Source: Methylobacterium brachiatum (GTDB taxonomy: Bacteria > Pseudomonadota > Alphaproteobacteria > Rhizobiales > Beijerinckiaceae). Taken from it: a DNA stretch of 64,000 bases. The notes under the pieces are model-generated. The model was not told the DNA's origin. It did no database searches and worked only from the letters and a program-made list of their open reading frames with translations. The DNA lies in the NCBI RefSeq assembly GCF_020523825.1, contig NZ_JAJALK010000004.1, positions 1 through 64,000 of the forward strand. The letters are read 5' to 3'. Position 1 is the stretch's first letter. Each line of letters starts with the position of its first letter. A program made the translations under genes and the position numbers. Positions 19,370-27,292 of this stretch are shown piece after piece.

Positions 19370-19972
19370 TCAGGCCCATTCCCGCGCGGCGAGCTTCTGC
19401 TCGTAGGCGTCGATCGCGGCGCCGCGCTGCAGGGTGAGGCCGATCTCGTCGAGGCCGTTCAGCAGGCTGTGCTTGCGGCCGCTGTCGATGTCGAAATGCA
19501 GGGTGCCGCCGTCCGGCCCCTTGATGGTCTGGGCCTCGAGGTCCACCGACAGGGTCGCGTTCGAGCCGCGCTCGGCGTCTTCGAAGAGTTTCTCCAGATC
19601 CTCCGGCGAGACCGTGATCGCCAGGATGCCGTTCTTCGCGCAATTGTTGAAGAAGATGTCGGCGAAGCTCGTGGAGATCACGCAGCGGATGCCGAAATCG
19701 GCGAGCGCCCAGGGGGCGTGCTCCCGGGAGGAGCCGCAGCCGAAATTGTCGCCGCAGACCAGGATCTTGGCGTTCCGGTAGGCCGGCTTGTTGAGCACGA
19801 AATCCGGGTTCTCGGAGCCGTCGTCCTTGTAGCGCATCTCGGCGAACAGGCCCTTGCCGAGACCGGTGCGCTTGATCGTCTTCAGGTACTGCTTCGGGAT
19901 GATCCGGTCGGTGTCGACGTTGATGATCCGCATGGGCGCCGCGACGCCCTCCAGCGTGGTGAATTTTTCCAT
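19370..19972 (-). CDS. leuD: 3-isopropylmalate dehydratase small subunit
   Basis: A 200-aa LeuD swivel-domain subunit, which with LeuC isomerises 2- to 3-isopropylmalate in leucine synthesis. Conserved segments include [15 protein letters not shown], the [17 protein letters not shown] active-site loop and [13 protein letters not shown]. The ATG at 19972 gives the family's usual MEKF start; an in-frame GTG at 19981 would add three residues. leuC is not in this window. The HisA-like gene lies 66 bp upstream on the same strand, so the two may be cotranscribed. Confidence 0.95.
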   Translation of the reverse strand: MEKFTTLEGVAAPMRIINVDTDRIIPKQYLKTIKRTGLGKGLFAEMRYKDDGSENPDFVLNKPAYRNAKILVCGDNFGCGSSREHAPWALADFGIRCVISTSFADIFFNNCAKNGILAITVSPEDLEKLFEDAERGSNATLSVDLEAQTIKGPDGGTLHFDIDSGRKHSLLNGLDEIGLTLQRGAAIDAYEQKLAAREWA

Positions 19973-20038
19973 CGTCTGCACGCTCTTGAAGGCTGGGTCT
20001 GGGGGCGGTTTAGCAGCCTCGGGGGCCGCCCGGAAGCG

Positions 20039-20773
20039 TCAGGCCAGGTCCCCGGCCTCGGCGTACCGCAGGGTGCCGTCGTGGAACGCGGAGGCGACCA
20101 GAGCTCCGGCGATCCCGGCCTTCCGCAACGCCCACAGATCGTCCGGCCCGCGCACGCCGCCGGCAGCGTAGACCCGGCGGCCCGGCGCACGCAGGGCCTG
20201 GAGGGCTTCGAGATCGGGACCGGCCCCGGCACCGACCCGGGCGAGGGTCATCGCGATCACGTCGGGCGGCCAGAGCGCAGGATCGTCGTGCAGCGCCGCC
20301 GGGCCGAGACGCTCGATCCCCCGGGTGTCGAGGGACAGCACGGCGCAATCGCCGAGGCGCGCCACGAGCCCGGCATCCGACTGGCTCTCGCTGCCGATCA
20401 CCGGCCGTCCCAGGCCGGCGGCCAGGAACGCCGCAACGCCCTCGAACGCGGCGAAGCCCGCATCAACCCACAGGCCGATCCCCGGGCAGGCCCGGGCGAT
20501 GGCGTCCAGGGCGCCGAGATCCGGGGCGGCGCCGTCGATGATCGCGTCGAGATCGGCCACGTAGAGGGTCCGGGCCGGCCACGCATCGAGCAGCCCGTGC
20601 GCCACGGCGGCGGGTTCGGAGCCCTTTGCCAAGGGCGTCTCGATCGGGGCATAGGAGGAGCGCTCGCCCCGGCGCGCCCGCACCACGCGGCCGCCGCGCA
20701 GGTCGAGCACCGGGATCACCGCGAAGCCGGGATGCCCGAATCCATCATCCGTTGAGGCGCGCGTCGCGGTCAT
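20039..20773 (-). CDS. HisA/HisF-related TIM-barrel protein linked to C1 metabolism
   Basis: A 244-aa protein with the HisA-like start VIPVLDLRGGRVVRA, a central DLDAI strand and a C-terminal YAAGGVRGPDDL phosphate-binding segment. This fits the divergent hisA/hisF-related family that occurs in methanogens and methylotrophs rather than the canonical histidine enzyme. Its direct neighbour is an H4MPT-linked gene, which supports a role in methanopterin or methylofuran cofactor formation, but the reaction is not known to me. About 18 residues precede the barrel start. The ATG (20771-20773) touches the ATG of the divergent gene at 20774, with no strong ribosome site, so the true start may be an internal GTG near the barrel start. 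Confidence 0.75.
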   Translation of the reverse strand: MTATRASTDDGFGHPGFAVIPVLDLRGGRVVRARRGERSSYAPIETPLAKGSEPAAVAHGLLDAWPARTLYVADLDAIIDGAAPDLGALDAIARACPGIGLWVDAGFAAFEGVAAFLAAGLGRPVIGSESQSDAGLVARLGDCAVLSLDTRGIERLGPAALHDDPALWPPDVIAMTLARVGAGAGPDLEALQALRAPGRRVYAAGGVRGPDDLWALRKAGIAGALVASAFHDGTLRYAEAGDLA

Positions 20774-21823
20774 ATGCCCATGCCAGTCGCAAAGCAGATC
20801 GGGTGGGACCTCGGCGGGGTCCACGTCAAGGCCGCCCTGGTCGAGGCGGGCCGGGTGGTCGCGGCGTCCCAGGTCCCGTGCCCGCTCTGGCAGGGCGTCG
20901 CGGCCCTCGACGGCTCCCTGGCGGCCTTGCCCGACTGGGCCCGCGGCGAGGCGCGTCACGCCGTGACCATGACCGGGGAGCTGACGGATTGCTTCGCCGA
21001 CCGGCGCGAGGGCGTCGCGGCGCTGTCGAACTGGGCGGGCAAGCACCTGTCCGGCCGCGTGCGGATCTATGCCGGGCGCTCCGGCCTGGTCGCCCCGGAG
21101 GCGGCGGCCGACCTGTTCGCCGACGTGGCCTCGGCCAATTGGCACGCCACCGCGGCCTTGGCCGGGCGGCACGCCCCGGACGCGCTCCTCGTCGATATCG
21201 GCTCCACCACCGCCGACCTGATCCCCATCGTCGGCGGCCGCCCGGCCGCCGCCGGCTACAGCGACGCCGAGCGGCTGGAGACGGGGGAACTCGTCTATAC
21301 CGGGATCGTCCGCACCCCGGTGATCGCGCTCGCCCACGATGCCCCGTTCGCGGGCCGCCGCACCCGGCTGATGACCGAGACCTTCGCCCATATGGCGGAC
21401 GTGTACCGGATCCTCGGCCTGCTCCCCGAAGGCGCCGACCAGCAGGCCAGCGGCGACCGCAAGGGCAAGTCCATCCCCGAGAGCGAGACCCGGCTCGCCC
21501 GGATCGTCGGGCGCGACCGGGGGGAGGGCACGCCCGAGGCCTGGGCGCTGCTGGCGGCGCATTTCGCCGAGGCGCAGCTGCGGCTGCTGCACGATGCGGC
21601 CGCGACCCTGCTCTCCCGGCCGGACCTGCCGGCGGATGCACCCCTGATCGTCTGCGGCGCCGGTGCGTTCCTCGGACCACGCCTGGCCGAGCGGCTCGCG
21701 CGGCCGGCCCGCCTGCTGGTGGACCTGCTGCGCGAGCGCGTCGCCGGCGAGCCCGACTGGATCTCGACCTGCGGGCCGGCCGTCGCGGTCGGCCTCATCG
21801 CCTCGGAGGATACATTCGCATGA
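20774..21823 (+). CDS. H4MPT-linked C1-transfer pathway protein (hydantoinase/oxoprolinase-like, MfnF-related)
   Basis: A 349-aa protein with an ASKHA-type N-terminus (IGWDLGGVHVKAALVE), a second phosphate loop LLVDIGSTTADLIPI and a C-terminal IVCGAGAFLG. This pattern is that of the 'H4MPT-linked C1 transfer pathway protein' family of methanogens and methylotrophs. From memory, the archaeal member MfnF joins the aminomethylfuran unit to glutamyl-tyramine in methanofuran synthesis, so a methylofuran role is likely here. It is coupled to the following 66-aa gene by an ATGA overlap and abuts the divergent HisA-like gene. An alternative ATG two codons in (20780) is possible. Confidence 0.8.
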   Translation: MPMPVAKQIGWDLGGVHVKAALVEAGRVVAASQVPCPLWQGVAALDGSLAALPDWARGEARHAVTMTGELTDCFADRREGVAALSNWAGKHLSGRVRIYAGRSGLVAPEAAADLFADVASANWHATAALAGRHAPDALLVDIGSTTADLIPIVGGRPAAAGYSDAERLETGELVYTGIVRTPVIALAHDAPFAGRRTRLMTETFAHMADVYRILGLLPEGADQQASGDRKGKSIPESETRLARIVGRDRGEGTPEAWALLAAHFAEAQLRLLHDAAATLLSRPDLPADAPLIVCGAGAFLGPRLAERLARPARLLVDLLRERVAGEPDWISTCGPAVAVGLIASEDTFA

Positions 21824-22020
21824 GCGCCATCAAGATCCTAGCCCGGGTCCTGACGACCCGGGTCGGGCCGCATATCGAGCTGGCCGTGGAGACCGAATCC
21901 GGCGAGGTCCTGAAGGTGCTCGCCACCGAGGATCAGATCGACCGGCTGGTGGACGAGCTGGAGGATATCTTGAATTCGCCGGCCGTGCCGGACGATGGGG
22001 AGCCGCCGGACGCGGCGTGA
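21820..22020 (+). CDS. small conserved-looking protein, 66 aa
   Basis: The ATG at 21820 overlaps the stop of the MfnF-like gene (ATGA), a strong sign of translational coupling. The product is 66 aa, soluble and acidic at its C-terminus. The sequence suggests a small beta strand region (HIELAVETESGEVLKVL) followed by a helix (TEDQIDRLVDELEDIL). I do not recognise a family. The context points to a role beside the C1-cofactor protein or the membrane protein that follows 25 bp later. Confidence 0.7.
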   Translation: MSAIKILARVLTTRVGPHIELAVETESGEVLKVLATEDQIDRLVDELEDILNSPAVPDDGEPPDAA

Positions 22021-22045
22021 GCGGGGCGGGCGCCGGGAGCCCGCG

Positions 22046-22831
22046 ATGAGCCTGATCGCCGCCAAGATCGCCATCACCCCGACGCTGATGTGGGCCGTGT
22101 CGGCGGCGTCACGCCGCTGGGGCAGCCTGGTCGGCGGGTTGCTGTCCGGCCTGCCGCTCACCTCGGCGCCGATCTCGATCTACCTCGCGCTCGAGCAGGG
22201 CGCGGGCTTCGCCGCCGAGGCCGCGATCGGCTCGGTGGAGGGGCTCGGGGCGGTGACGCTCTGCTATCTCGCCTACGCCGTGTGCGCCCCGCGGATGGGG
22301 CCGGTCGCCTCCCTCTGCGCCGCCCTGTCGGCCTTCATACTCGGCGGCCTCCTGCTGCACGGGCTGATCCGGCCCGGTCTATGGCTCGCAACCGCGATCG
22401 ACGTGCCGATCATGGCGCTCGTGGTGGCGCTGTGCCCGCAGGCGGCAGGGCCAGATGCGCCGACCTGCCGTCCGCGGCCGCCGCGCTGGGACATGCCGGC
22501 GCGCTTGGCTGCGGCGACCGCGCTGGTGCTGCTTGTCTCGACGCTCGCGCCCTATCTCGGCTCCGGCCTGAGCGGCCTGCTGGCGCCGATCCCGATCATC
22601 TCCTGGCCGCTCATCGCCTTCGCCCGCTTTCAGGACGGCGTGCGCGCCTCCCTCGACGTGGTCCGCGGCAGCGCCCAGGGGGCGTTCGGAGTGCTGGCCT
22701 TCTACGTCTGCATCCACCTGCTGCTCGGCCGGACCGACATGGTCACCGCCTACGCGGTCTCGATCGCCCTGTCGGCGGCCTGCGTGCTGCCGTGGCTGTT
22801 CGTCGGACGCCGCATTCGGGCGGCAGGCTGA
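22046..22831 (+). CDS. multi-pass membrane protein with internal duplication
   Basis: A 261-aa hydrophobic protein with about seven or eight predicted membrane helices; function not recognised. The two halves look related: GSLVGGLLSGLPLTSAP followed by EQG and GSVEGLGAV in the first half, and GSGLSGLLAPIPIISWP followed by QDG and GSAQGAFGV in the second, which suggests a duplicated fold as in many transporters. The ATG at 22046 follows GGGAG; the frame is open 17 codons upstream. It is the last gene of the plus-strand set with the MfnF-like gene, so it may be an accessory of the same pathway. Confidence 0.75.
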   Translation: MSLIAAKIAITPTLMWAVSAASRRWGSLVGGLLSGLPLTSAPISIYLALEQGAGFAAEAAIGSVEGLGAVTLCYLAYAVCAPRMGPVASLCAALSAFILGGLLLHGLIRPGLWLATAIDVPIMALVVALCPQAAGPDAPTCRPRPPRWDMPARLAAATALVLLVSTLAPYLGSGLSGLLAPIPIISWPLIAFARFQDGVRASLDVVRGSAQGAFGVLAFYVCIHLLLGRTDMVTAYAVSIALSAACVLPWLFVGRRIRAAG

Positions 22832-22873
22832 GGCCAGCGGGGGCAGGGCGATTCCCCCCGCTGCGTCCCCCGC

Positions 22874-25369
22874 TCACCACTGATAGCGCAGGCCCACCGT
22901 CACGCCGTGGCCGATACCGGCGCGCGTGCCGACCGAGGCGAGGTAGTCGACGCGCCAGCCCAGCTGCTCGGTCAGGCTGCCCTGCAGGCCGGCCCCGGCA
23001 CTCACGAAATCGTCGCGCAGGAACGGCACCGGGATCGAGGCCCCGGCCAGCGGGTTCTGGACGCTGGCGAGCCGGGCGAAGCCGGTGCTGCCCTGCGGGC
23101 CGGTGGCGAGGTTGTAGGCGACCCGCAGCGACGGGATCACGTCGCCGAAGCCGTAGAAGGCCAGTTCGGCCCCGAGCCGGGTGGTGGTCTGGAAGACGTT
23201 GAGGCCGCGATAGGCGACGTTGTTGCCGGCCGCGCCGGTCTCGGTGAAGCCGTCGACGTGACCGGCCAGATGGGTCAGCCCGACGAACGGCGTCAGGCCG
23301 AAATCGCCGATCCGGAACGGGCGTCCCGCCTCGATGTCGAGCGCGAGGGCGCTGGCGGAGGTCCGGGCGCTGGCGGTCAGCCCGTAAGCCGCCGGGCGGG
23401 TGATCCGGTCGAGGGCGATATCGGGGGCGCCGCCGACGATGCCCTGCACGTAGAAGTCGGGCTCGTAATAGCCGGCATAGCCCGAGACCGTGAAGGCGCT
23501 GTGCTCCTGCCGGAACCCGCCCGGACGGCTGAGCGTGCCGCCGCCGCCGCCCAGGGCGACGCCCGCCCGCCAGGGGCCGTCGAGGGGCAGGTCGAGACCG
23601 GCGCTGCCCTGGAGGATCGTCCGGTCGAGGGTGAGATCGCCGTTCCGCGGCTGATCGGCGAACAGGAAGTTGCCGCCGACCCAGACGCCGCCGGCCTGGC
23701 TCCACGGGCCGGCGAGGCCGGTGCCCCGGCGCAGGGCGGAGAGATGGTCCTGGACGCCCTGCGTCGCCGACGCCGCGTAGCCCAGCGTCGCGCTGCCCAG
23801 CCCCTGCAGGACGATCGGTGCGGTCCGCTTCATCACCGCGAGGGAGTAGGGATCCACATAGGTCGGGAGCGTCAGCCGGTAGGCGAGGAGGATCGAATCG
23901 TTCTCGATCCCGGCATCGTAGGCTTCGCCGTTCACGACGCCCCGGCGGGTGAGGAAGTCGTTGTCGTTGCCGACCAGCAGGAAGTAATCGTTGGGGGCCA
24001 GCTCGCTGAGGACCGGGACGAGGCCCATCGCCTCGATCTTCTCCGACAGGGTCGTGCGCGTCGCCGGGTTGCTGTTAAGGTTCATGCCGAACCGGCCGAG
24101 CTCGACCGGGTTCAGCATGTTCACCAGCTCGGTCGCCTGGGCCGGCCGGATGTCGGAGCGCAGGACGCCGCCGGGCGCCATCGGGGTCGTCCCGTCGAAG
24201 ACCGTGCCCGTGAGGTTGGTCGCCCCGCCGATATCGACGAGCAGCACGCTCTTGAACACGATCGGCGTGGTGTTGCCGGTGCCGAGGCCGTTCGCGTCGC
24301 GCGAGAGGACGAGGAACTGGGTGTCGTTGAGGGCGAGCATCTCGCTCTGCGCCGCCGTGCGGTTCGGCGCGCCGCCATCGCCGTTGTCCCGATAGACCGG
24401 CAATTGCAGGGCGTAGCCCCGCACCGGCGCCGCCGGGGTCGGATTGGTCGAGATGTCGTAGACCAGGATCCGGGTGTTGGCGCGCTGCTGCTGGCCCGGC
24501 CCCGAATCCTGCAGCGTGGCGCTCTGCAGGATGGTGACGAGGCTGCGGCCGTCCGGCGTCAGCGAGAGCGCCTCGAATCCCTGGTTGTTGCGCCGCCCCG
24601 TATCGGGCGGGGTCACGGAATTGAAGTTCACCTGACCGTTCGTGACCGGCCGGAACGCGTCGGGAATGCCGAGCACGCCCTGAAGCCGGCCGCTCGCGTT
24701 GAAATAGTAGATGTTCGGGCCGTACTCGTCGCTGACGTAGAACGATCCGTCGAGCCGCCGGGCCAGGCCCTCGGCGTCCAGGCTGATCCGGCCGGCGCTC
24801 GGACCGGTGGCGGCCGAAGGCAGGACCCGGCCGAGCTGCACGGTGGTGCCCGTGCTCGGGTCGAGCCCGCTGAAGCGCTGACCGTTGGCGTCGGTCAGCA
24901 CGATCCCACCGCTCGGCGTCAGCGTGATCTGCCGTTGGGAGGCCGTCGATTGCGGGAGATTCACGCCCGGCTCGGGCACGAGGGTGAGCGTGAACCGGTT
25001 CAGGCGGCCGGCATAGTCGGAGAACAGGCCACCGCTCGGGTCGTTGTAGCCCCGGTCCGGCAATGTGTAGAGCGTGCCGCTATAGCCGGCGCCGGTGCGC
25101 CGCCACGTGCTCGGATCGATCGCGAGCGACGAGAACGAGCCGAGCGTGTCGCCCAGGAAGTCGCGCGTCGAGGCGGAGATCCGCCCGACACCCTGAAGAC
25201 CGTGATTGACGAAGGTCGAACCGTTGAGATCGACCGCGACCGGGCCGTCGGCATAGATCAAGTTCGGCGTCCTGACCGCCTGCGACTGAGCGGCGGCTGA
25301 ACTGGCCGCTGCCACGAACAGTCCGATCGCCTCCGCAACCTGCGCCGCGCGCGTTCCTCGTGCCATCAT
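22874..25369 (-). CDS. esterase-like/phytase-like domain autotransporter
   Basis: An 831-aa exported protein. A signal peptide (about residues 1-27, ending AAAQ) is followed by an 'esterase-like activity of phytase' type domain, about 40-520, with motifs such as LDAEGLARRLDGSFYVSDEYGP and NNQGFEALSLTPDGR. Residues of roughly 560-831 form a beta-rich autotransporter barrel ending in YQW, which should insert in the outer membrane. The N-terminal domain would thus be displayed at the cell surface or secreted. The ATG at 25369 follows a GGGGGCGAG stretch. The substrate (phytate, sugar phosphate or ester) is not determined. Confidence 0.85.
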   Translation of the reverse strand: MMARGTRAAQVAEAIGLFVAAASSAAAQSQAVRTPNLIYADGPVAVDLNGSTFVNHGLQGVGRISASTRDFLGDTLGSFSSLAIDPSTWRRTGAGYSGTLYTLPDRGYNDPSGGLFSDYAGRLNRFTLTLVPEPGVNLPQSTASQRQITLTPSGGIVLTDANGQRFSGLDPSTGTTVQLGRVLPSAATGPSAGRISLDAEGLARRLDGSFYVSDEYGPNIYYFNASGRLQGVLGIPDAFRPVTNGQVNFNSVTPPDTGRRNNQGFEALSLTPDGRSLVTILQSATLQDSGPGQQQRANTRILVYDISTNPTPAAPVRGYALQLPVYRDNGDGGAPNRTAAQSEMLALNDTQFLVLSRDANGLGTGNTTPIVFKSVLLVDIGGATNLTGTVFDGTTPMAPGGVLRSDIRPAQATELVNMLNPVELGRFGMNLNSNPATRTTLSEKIEAMGLVPVLSELAPNDYFLLVGNDNDFLTRRGVVNGEAYDAGIENDSILLAYRLTLPTYVDPYSLAVMKRTAPIVLQGLGSATLGYAASATQGVQDHLSALRRGTGLAGPWSQAGGVWVGGNFLFADQPRNGDLTLDRTILQGSAGLDLPLDGPWRAGVALGGGGGTLSRPGGFRQEHSAFTVSGYAGYYEPDFYVQGIVGGAPDIALDRITRPAAYGLTASARTSASALALDIEAGRPFRIGDFGLTPFVGLTHLAGHVDGFTETGAAGNNVAYRGLNVFQTTTRLGAELAFYGFGDVIPSLRVAYNLATGPQGSTGFARLASVQNPLAGASIPVPFLRDDFVSAGAGLQGSLTEQLGWRVDYLASVGTRAGIGHGVTVGLRYQW

Positions 25370-25460
25370 CTCGCCCCCAAGCTTGGCCGCAGCTAGGAAA
25401 CTCGGATGACACCTGTATGTCTGCTTTGACCGGTCATTCCGCTGGTGGGCGGCACGAACG

Positions 25461-25492
25461 AAAAAGGCCGCCGCGGAACCCCGCGGCGGCCT
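25461..25492 (-). terminator. Rho-independent terminator of hpnH
   Basis: AGGCCGCCGCGG at 25465-25476 pairs perfectly with 25481-25492 around a 4-base loop. Read on the minus strand the stem is followed by a run of T (plus-strand AAAA at 25461-25464). It lies 25 bp after the hpnH stop and before the convergent-free end of the autotransporter promoter region. Confidence 0.9.
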
Positions 25493-25516
25493 CTTGAACG
25501 CGATAGTGCGTGCCGA

Positions 25517-26680
25517 TCAGGCGGCCGTGCGCTTGCGGGCTTCCTGCTTGGTGTCCACGCCGGCCGCTTTGATCTCGGAGAGCTTCTGGGCGACGTTGCG
25601 CGAGAACACGAACTCGGCGGGGCGCTGGTTCTCCAGGCTGACCTCCGGCGCCATGGCGCCGTCGGTCTTGATGCCGCGGATCGCGTGCACCAGCGGCTTC
25701 CAGGGCTTGCGGACCGAATCGACCACCGAGGAGGCCTCGTAGCCCGAATGGACCATGCAGTCGGCGCACTTCTCGTAGTTGCCGGTGCCGTAGGCGTCCC
25801 AGTCGGTCTCTTCCATCAGCTCCTTGAAGGTCGCCGCGTAGCCCTCGCCGAGCAGGTAGCAGGGCTTCTGCCAGCCGAACACGGTGCGGGTCGGGTTACC
25901 CCAGGGGGTGCAATGGTAGGTCTGGTTGCCGGCCAGGAAGTCGAGGAACAGGCCCGACTGCTGGAAGGTCCACTTCTCGCGGCCCTTCTCCTTGCCGTGC
26001 CGGAACACGCCGCGGAACAGCTCCTTGGTCGCCTTGCGGTTCAGGAAGTGCTTCTGGTCGGGGGCGCGCTCGTAGGCGTAGCCGGGGGAGACGGTGATGC
26101 CGTCGATACCCATCCGGGTCACGCTGTCGAAGAAGTCGGCGATCTTCTCGGGCGAGGAATTGTTGAAGAAGGTGCAGTTGATGGTGACCCGGAAGCCCAT
26201 CTCCTTCGCCTTGGCGATGGCCGAGACCGCCTTGTCGTAGACGCCGCGCTGGCACACCGACTGGTCGTGCATCTCCTTGTCGCCATCCAGATGGATCGAC
26301 CAGGTGAAGTACGGGCTCGGCTTGTAGTCCTTGATCTTCTTCTCGAGCAGAAGCGCGTTCGTGCAGACGATCGCGAACTTCTTCTGATCGATGATGCCCT
26401 GGACGATCTGCGGCAGATCCTTGTGCAGCAGCGGCTCGCCACCGGCGATCACCACCACGGGGGCGCCGCACTCACGCACGGATTCGAGCGCGTCGGCGAC
26501 CGGAAGCCGCTTGTTCAGAATCTCGTCCGGGTAATCGATCTTACCGCAGCCGGCGCAGGCGAGATTGCAGCGGAACAGGGGTTCCATCATCATCACCAGC
26601 GGGTAGCGCTTGCGGCCCGTGAGGTGCTGCTTGAGGATGTAGCCGCCGATCTTCGCGACGTACCGGAGGGGGATACCCAA
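25517..26680 (-). CDS. hpnH: radical SAM protein HpnH, adenosylhopane synthase
   Basis: A 387-aa radical SAM enzyme that joins the 5'-deoxyadenosyl group to diploptene, giving adenosylhopane, the first C35 hopanoid intermediate. The [4Fe-4S] cysteines are C38, C42 and C45 in CNLACAGC. The GGEPLLHKDL motif and the C-terminal cysteine-rich region (GNYEKCADCMVHSGYE) match HpnH. The start codon is TTG at 26678-26680, supported by AAGGAG eight bases upstream. It is separated from the other hpn genes by its own terminator and a divergent region with hpnN. Confidence 0.95.
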   Translation of the reverse strand: MGIPLRYVAKIGGYILKQHLTGRKRYPLVMMMEPLFRCNLACAGCGKIDYPDEILNKRLPVADALESVRECGAPVVVIAGGEPLLHKDLPQIVQGIIDQKKFAIVCTNALLLEKKIKDYKPSPYFTWSIHLDGDKEMHDQSVCQRGVYDKAVSAIAKAKEMGFRVTINCTFFNNSSPEKIADFFDSVTRMGIDGITVSPGYAYERAPDQKHFLNRKATKELFRGVFRHGKEKGREKWTFQQSGLFLDFLAGNQTYHCTPWGNPTRTVFGWQKPCYLLGEGYAATFKELMEETDWDAYGTGNYEKCADCMVHSGYEASSVVDSVRKPWKPLVHAIRGIKTDGAMAPEVSLENQRPAEFVFSRNVAQKLSEIKAAGVDTKQEARKRTAA

Positions 26681-27292
26681 GATTGCGGCTCCTTACTGCG
26701 TCGGCCCCGGGGCGTCGGGGTGCTTACCGCGAAAAAAACTCGAATTCCAGCGATGTAGCTTGGAACTAATCTGAAACGACCCCGTTTCGGCGAGGCCATA
26801 ACGACTTATTCTGCTCCTGACGCAACCGAGCCACACGCGCTTGACGCGGTGGCATCGGCGGGTCGGGTCGCCTGACGGTTGAGGACAGCACGTGCATTGC
26901 GTCGGCAATGCGACCGTAATCCCAAGATTCTTGTCCCCATCCCAGGATTGCAGTGCGCTACCGCACATCGGCCGAGGCAAGGACCGCGCCGCGGCGATCG
27001 CGTTGCAATCTGGGGACGCCCTCTTTACTGAGCCCTGTGGCCGCGTTGCAAGGGGTGGCCCGCGGCGAGCGGCTGCGCAGCGTCCCGTCCGGGACAGGCC
27101 CGGCTTGCACCCGCGCGTCGCGCGACCAGATTGGGCGGTGCGGCGTCCCCCGAATGCGAAGGGCGTTCGCGCGGATCGCGCGGCGGCCTTCATGTGGGCG
27201 CTCGAACCCGGCAGGGCCGGTCGCGCCGATCCGGCCGGGACGGTTGTGAATAGCCGGTCGCGCATGGGGCGCGTCCGGGGCGAACAGGCAGG
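26681..27292. other. 612-bp divergent region between hpnH and hpnN
   Basis: No gene is convincing here; the 136-codon plus-strand frame starting at 26892 lacks a ribosome site and has an arginine/proline-rich shadow composition. The region must carry the promoters of hpnH and hpnN. It contains an EcfG-type match (separate entry), whose spacer includes the inverted repeat GAAACG/CGTTTC (26773-26788), and two copies of CGCGTTGCAA near 26998 and 27044. Confidence 0.5.
26762..26786 (+). promoter_or_regulatory. possible EcfG general-stress promoter
   Basis: GGAAC at 26762-26766 and CGTT at 26783-26786 with 16 bases between match the alphaproteobacterial EcfG (PhyR-dependent) consensus GGAAC-N16/17-CGTT. 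It points toward hpnN but is about 510 bp from its start, so a long leader would be needed. About one such match is expected by chance in 64 kb, so it is only a candidate. Confidence 0.35.
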
